From the NCBI GenBank assembly GCA_025462785.1, contig JAOAPG010000430.1, forward strand, positions 1-24,941: DNA of 24,941 bases. The letters are read 5' to 3'. Source of the stretch: Acidobacteriaceae bacterium. Its GTDB lineage: Bacteria > Acidobacteriota > Terriglobia > Terriglobales > Acidobacteriaceae. The first letter of the stretch is position 1; each line of letters begins with the position of its first letter. The notes beneath the pieces are model-generated. The model was not told the DNA's origin and did no database searches. It worked only from the letters and a program-made list of their open reading frames with translations. The translations under genes and the position numbers were made by a program. Positions 22,583 to 24,941 of this stretch are shown here, one piece after another.

Positions 22583-22993
22583 ATGCCTATTCCTCTACAA
22601 ATATTGTGGCTTTTTGTGTTGGCTATTCCCGTTGCATGCGTCGCCTGGATGGTGACGCACGAAGAAATTTTCCGCGAGCCGCGCGAATATTGCGAAGGAC
22701 AATGCAAAAAATCCCGCAGTTTGTTCCGGCGCAAATTCTTCTATTTGTTTACCTGCGAATACTGCTTCAGCCACTACGTCGCAGCACTCTTCCTGATCAT
22801 AACCCGGTACAAGCTGTTATATGACGATTGGCGAGGCTATCTGATCGCGCTTTTTGCGTTGGTCTGGGTCGCGAACCAATATATGAGCATCTACAACCGG
22901 CTGCGTCTCGATATAAAACACGAACGAGTCGAAATCGCAGCGGATGAAGAAGAATTGAAGGAAGAGAAAACTGCCCGGCCCAAGACTGCCTGA
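22583..22993 (+). CDS. Four-cysteine membrane protein of unknown function
   Basis: The product (136 residues) has a first span (ILWLFVLAIPVACVAWMV), then a charged loop with C37-x3-C41 (YCEGQC) and C58-x2-C61 (TCEYC), a second span (HYVAALFLIIT) and a third (YLIALFALVWVANQYMSIY), with a charged, Glu/Lys-rich C-terminus. The spacing of the CxxxC/CxxC pairs between spans suggests a metal- or redox-active site. I recognise no named family with confidence (DUF1360-like is a weak resemblance). ATG 22583 has no obvious Shine-Dalgarno. It is transcribed toward the flavin reductase gene. Confidence 0.68.
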   Translation: MPIPLQILWLFVLAIPVACVAWMVTHEEIFREPREYCEGQCKKSRSLFRRKFFYLFTCEYCFSHYVAALFLIITRYKLLYDDWRGYLIALFALVWVANQYMSIYNRLRLDIKHERVEIAADEEELKEEKTARPKTA

Positions 22994-23066
22994 CTTAGAT
23001 CTATATTTTCGAACTATGCAAAACCCGCCGATTGGTTGCGCCTGGCACATTGCTTTTCCTGCCGAA

Positions 23067-23690
23067 CTACCGCTTCACTGGCGGTCTGGGAATCTCGAAA
23101 CGTTCCGTTGTGCGCGAATACTGCGTCCCTCCCATGCGTCCGACGAGATCGAGCGCATTGCCGTCTAGCTGGCCTTCGCTCAGCACATTCTCCTCAACAT
23201 GCACGGAAACGATCTCCCCCATGACGAAGCTTCCCGACGGAGGCTGAGTTCCGAAGTCAATGATCTGGTAGAGCTTGCATTCAAAGCTCACCGGAGAAGC
23301 AGCCACCTGTGGCGGCCGGACAATTTCGGAAGGACGTGTAGCGAGTTTGGCCAGCTCGAATTCATCCACGGTATGTTCATACTCTCCGCTAGTTATGTTC
23401 ATCGCCTCGGCAATCTCATAAGTCACGACATTCACCACGAACTCGCCCGTATGCCGGATGTTCAGCAGTGTGCCTTTAACCTCTTGTCCATTTTCAAGCC
23501 GGCGAAGAGCTGGAGAAAATCCAAGCAGCGGTGGCTTCGCGGATATAACGTTGAAAAAAGAAAACGGAGCAAGATTCGGCCGGCCTTCTCTGCTGAGCGT
23601 AGAAACCCAGGCGATCGGCCGGGGAGCAACCGAGCTGATCAGGATGCGATAAAACTCGCGATGGGAGAGTTGGTCTGGCCGAACGTCCAT
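23067..23690 (-). CDS. Flavin reductase-like FMN-binding protein
   Basis: The product (207 residues) has the FMN-binding split barrel of the flavin reductase family (PF01613): SSVAPRPIAWVSTLSREGRPN near the start, LAPFSFFNVISAKPPLLGFS, and GEFVVNVVTYEIAEAMN. Such proteins reduce free flavin with NAD(P)H or serve as flavin-transferring partners. The length is usual. The specific substrate is unknown. It is monocistronic, convergent with the four-cysteine membrane protein and divergent from the GAF-ANTAR gene. Confidence 0.9.
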   Translation of the reverse strand: MDVRPDQLSHREFYRILISSVAPRPIAWVSTLSREGRPNLAPFSFFNVISAKPPLLGFSPALRRLENGQEVKGTLLNIRHTGEFVVNVVTYEIAEAMNITSGEYEHTVDEFELAKLATRPSEIVRPPQVAASPVSFECKLYQIIDFGTQPPSGSFVMGEIVSVHVEENVLSEGQLDGNALDLVGRMGGTQYSRTTERFEIPRPPVKR

Positions 23691-23917
23691 GCCATCAGTC
23701 TAACGCGTTCCCCATTTTCCAATGGGAATGCCTAACTCCAAGAGAGCAAAGACGTAACCCTGCATTTGCCAAAAATCGACCATCCCACTCGAATTCCGCC
23801 CATCACGCCCGCAAAGCACGATCCAACTACCCGTCGATTAGGTTCTTTTTTTTCTCTTATTCTCCCCATAAAAATTGGCGATTGGACACACCCCGAGCCG
23901 CTGCATAGCTTTGATGT

Positions 23918-24628
23918 ATGAGTGCCGTACTGAATCACGAGGACCTCGACATCCATCTGTTACACGAAGTGGGGAGCCACATGGCCTCCGCCGACGCTTT
24001 ACACGACGTGCTAGCGCGAGTGGTTGAGTTTGCAGTGGCTTTGGTCAAATGCGACTCGTGCTTTGTTTATGTTTTGGAGGGCGACGAACTGGTATTGCGC
24101 GCATCGAAAAATCCTCACGCAGAAGTCGTGGATCGTCTCAAACTGCATGTAGGACAAGGAATAACTGGCTGGGTGGCGGAGCATTTAAAGCCTGTTGCTG
24201 TTTCGCAGAAAGCGTCTGCAGATCCGCGCTTTAAATTCTTCAACGAGTTGCCGGAAGACGCATACGAGGCGTTCTTATCCGTGCCGCTCCTCTCAGGTGG
24301 ACGCGTCGTCGGCGTTCTCAATGTACAAAATCGCCAGCAACACGTTTACAGCCGAAAGCAGATTCAGCTGATTTCGACTATCGGGTTTCTGGTCGGCGCC
24401 GAGATCGAATTGGCGCGGCTGGAGGGCGAGAACCTTCATCTTTCCGACCAATTGAAGACTCGCAAATTGGTGGAACGAGCCAAGGGGATTTTGCAACGCG
24501 AACTGGGCGTCAATGAAGAACAAGCGTACCTCGCCTTGCAACGGCAGAGCCGCCAGAAACGTAAGAGCATGAAAGAAATTGCGGAAGCCATCGTTCTCAG
24601 CGATGAAATTAAACGCGGCGCAGTATGA
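23918..24628 (+). CDS. GAF-ANTAR transcription antitermination regulator
   Basis: The product (236 residues) senses a signal through a GAF domain (about 20-165; LVKCDSCFVYVLEGDELVL, GQGITGWVAEH, SVPLLSGGRVVGVLNV) and acts on RNA through an ANTAR domain (about 178-233; VERAKGILQRELGVNEEQAY, SMKEIAEAIVLSDEI). ANTAR proteins bind paired hexaloop hairpins in nascent leaders and prevent termination. There is no REC receiver domain, so a ligand for GAF or a partner kinase is not evident. ATG 23918 is used; an ATG 4 bases upstream is out of frame. The downstream leader has a 12-bp inverted repeat. Confidence 0.92.
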   Translation: MSAVLNHEDLDIHLLHEVGSHMASADALHDVLARVVEFAVALVKCDSCFVYVLEGDELVLRASKNPHAEVVDRLKLHVGQGITGWVAEHLKPVAVSQKASADPRFKFFNELPEDAYEAFLSVPLLSGGRVVGVLNVQNRQQHVYSRKQIQLISTIGFLVGAEIELARLEGENLHLSDQLKTRKLVERAKGILQRELGVNEEQAYLALQRQSRQKRKSMKEIAEAIVLSDEIKRGAV

Positions 24629-24685
24629 GAGGTGAACTTCTGTAAAGCAATTTGTTTCTGAACAAGCCCGCTATAACTCTTCCCG

Positions 24686-24746
24686 AATCTAGATATACCG
24701 ACCTCCAAAACCTTCGTTCCTCTCATCAATATGCTATATCTAGATT
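24686..24746 (+). repeat. Perfect 12-bp inverted repeat between the ANTAR gene and the next gene
   Basis: AATCTAGATATA (24686-24697) and TATATCTAGATT (24735-24746) pair perfectly around a 37-base loop. A short T-run (ATTTTG) follows the right arm. It may be a long-loop terminator for the ANTAR gene, a leader structure of the next gene, or a 61-bp element with terminal inverted repeats. Confidence 0.6.
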
Positions 24747-24803
24747 TTGCTTCGTGAGTTCCGCAGTGGCAGTTCTACGCGCCACGATTGAAGAGGTATT
24801 TGG

Positions 24804-24941
24804 ATGAAAATTGAACTTGTGCACATTCTTTCTCTCTGCTTGATTCCCCTTTTTGCAGCAGTCTTAACCAACCGCGGAACGGCACAGGAATCCAGCCTTC
24901 CTTCATCGCCGCCGGCTCCGAAGCGTCCGGTCACCGACACT
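24804..24941 (+). CDS. Secreted protein, N-terminus only; possible prolyl oligopeptidase (S9)
   Basis: Only 46 codons lie in the window. An AGAGG lies 8 bases before ATG 24804. A signal peptide (VHILSLCLIPLFAAVLTN) is followed by a Pro/Ser-rich spacer and APKRPVTDT at the window edge. In secreted prolyl oligopeptidases the mature protein begins with a (K/R)xPVTDxYHG motif, so this is a plausible but unproven S9 family peptidase. The leader (24629-24803) contains the 12-bp inverted repeat and sits behind the ANTAR regulator. Confidence 0.55.
   Translation, partial: MKIELVHILSLCLIPLFAAVLTNRGTAQESSLPSSPPAPKRPVTDT

Noticed and set aside
24686..24746. Insertion sequence or MITE
   Set aside because: The perfect 12-bp ends have no visible target-site duplication and the interior is only 37 bases; a leader or terminator structure is equally likely.

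Overview
The window reads as chromosomal DNA from an acidobacterium, most likely class Terriglobia. The evidence is a VWFA protein of the 'VWFA-related Acidobacterial domain' type, an AMIN/FecR-like secreted protein with a Pro/Ala-rich tail, REP-like palindromes beginning GGGTGGCCCA with their RAYT transposase, and moderate GC with many secreted proteins of unknown role. This taxonomic call is inference; no rRNA gene is present and no tRNA gene was seen.

Layout. 1-2168 (minus): a UvrD/PcrA-type helicase whose frame is cut by a TAA although recognisable UvrD C-terminal sequence continues past it to the window edge. 2298-3540 (plus): a heavily decayed AlbA/Schlafen-type ATP-binding gene. 3593-4411 (minus): a metallo-beta-lactamase-fold hydrolase. 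4540-6033 (plus): trpE, with a perfect TATAAT so close to the ATG that the message is probably leaderless or nearly so. 6034-13203 is an accessory stretch in which almost every gene lies on the minus strand: a frameshifted membrane-anchored protein, a REP/RAYT locus, a secreted protein built from two copies of a cysteine-bounded module and bracketed by 165-bp direct repeats, a DUF4256 protein, two tiny overlapping membrane proteins, an ArsR-SRPBCC-membrane protein operon, a beta-propeller remnant and a class C beta-lactamase-like serine hydrolase. trpG (13248-13823, minus) closes this stretch, far from trpE and in the opposite orientation.

13824-18487 is housekeeping: a PilZ protein, the AMIN/FecR-like secreted protein, a YtxH-like protein, elongation factor P with an unusual tip residue, a membrane ORF lacking a clean start, then abutting acylphosphatase and adenine phosphoribosyltransferase genes. 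18488-18974 holds one doubtful small ORF and several strong hairpins. 18975-23690 carries the VWFA protein, 3-methyladenine DNA glycosylase I (tag), a small secreted OB-like protein, an enterochelin-esterase-like hydrolase, a four-cysteine membrane protein and a flavin reductase-like protein. The window ends with a GAF-ANTAR antitermination regulator, a leader holding a perfect 12-bp inverted repeat, and the first codons of a secreted protein resembling prolyl oligopeptidases.

No complete new defence or biosynthetic system is evident. The items most worth following are the REP/RAYT direct-repeat structure around the duplicated-module secreted protein, the EF-P tip substitution with the membrane ORF behind it, the ANTAR regulator with its adjacent inverted repeat, and the cluster of disrupted genes (helicase stop, AlbA-like pseudogene, two frameshifted membrane ORFs). 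Several of these disruptions could also be sequence errors, and read-level checks would decide.
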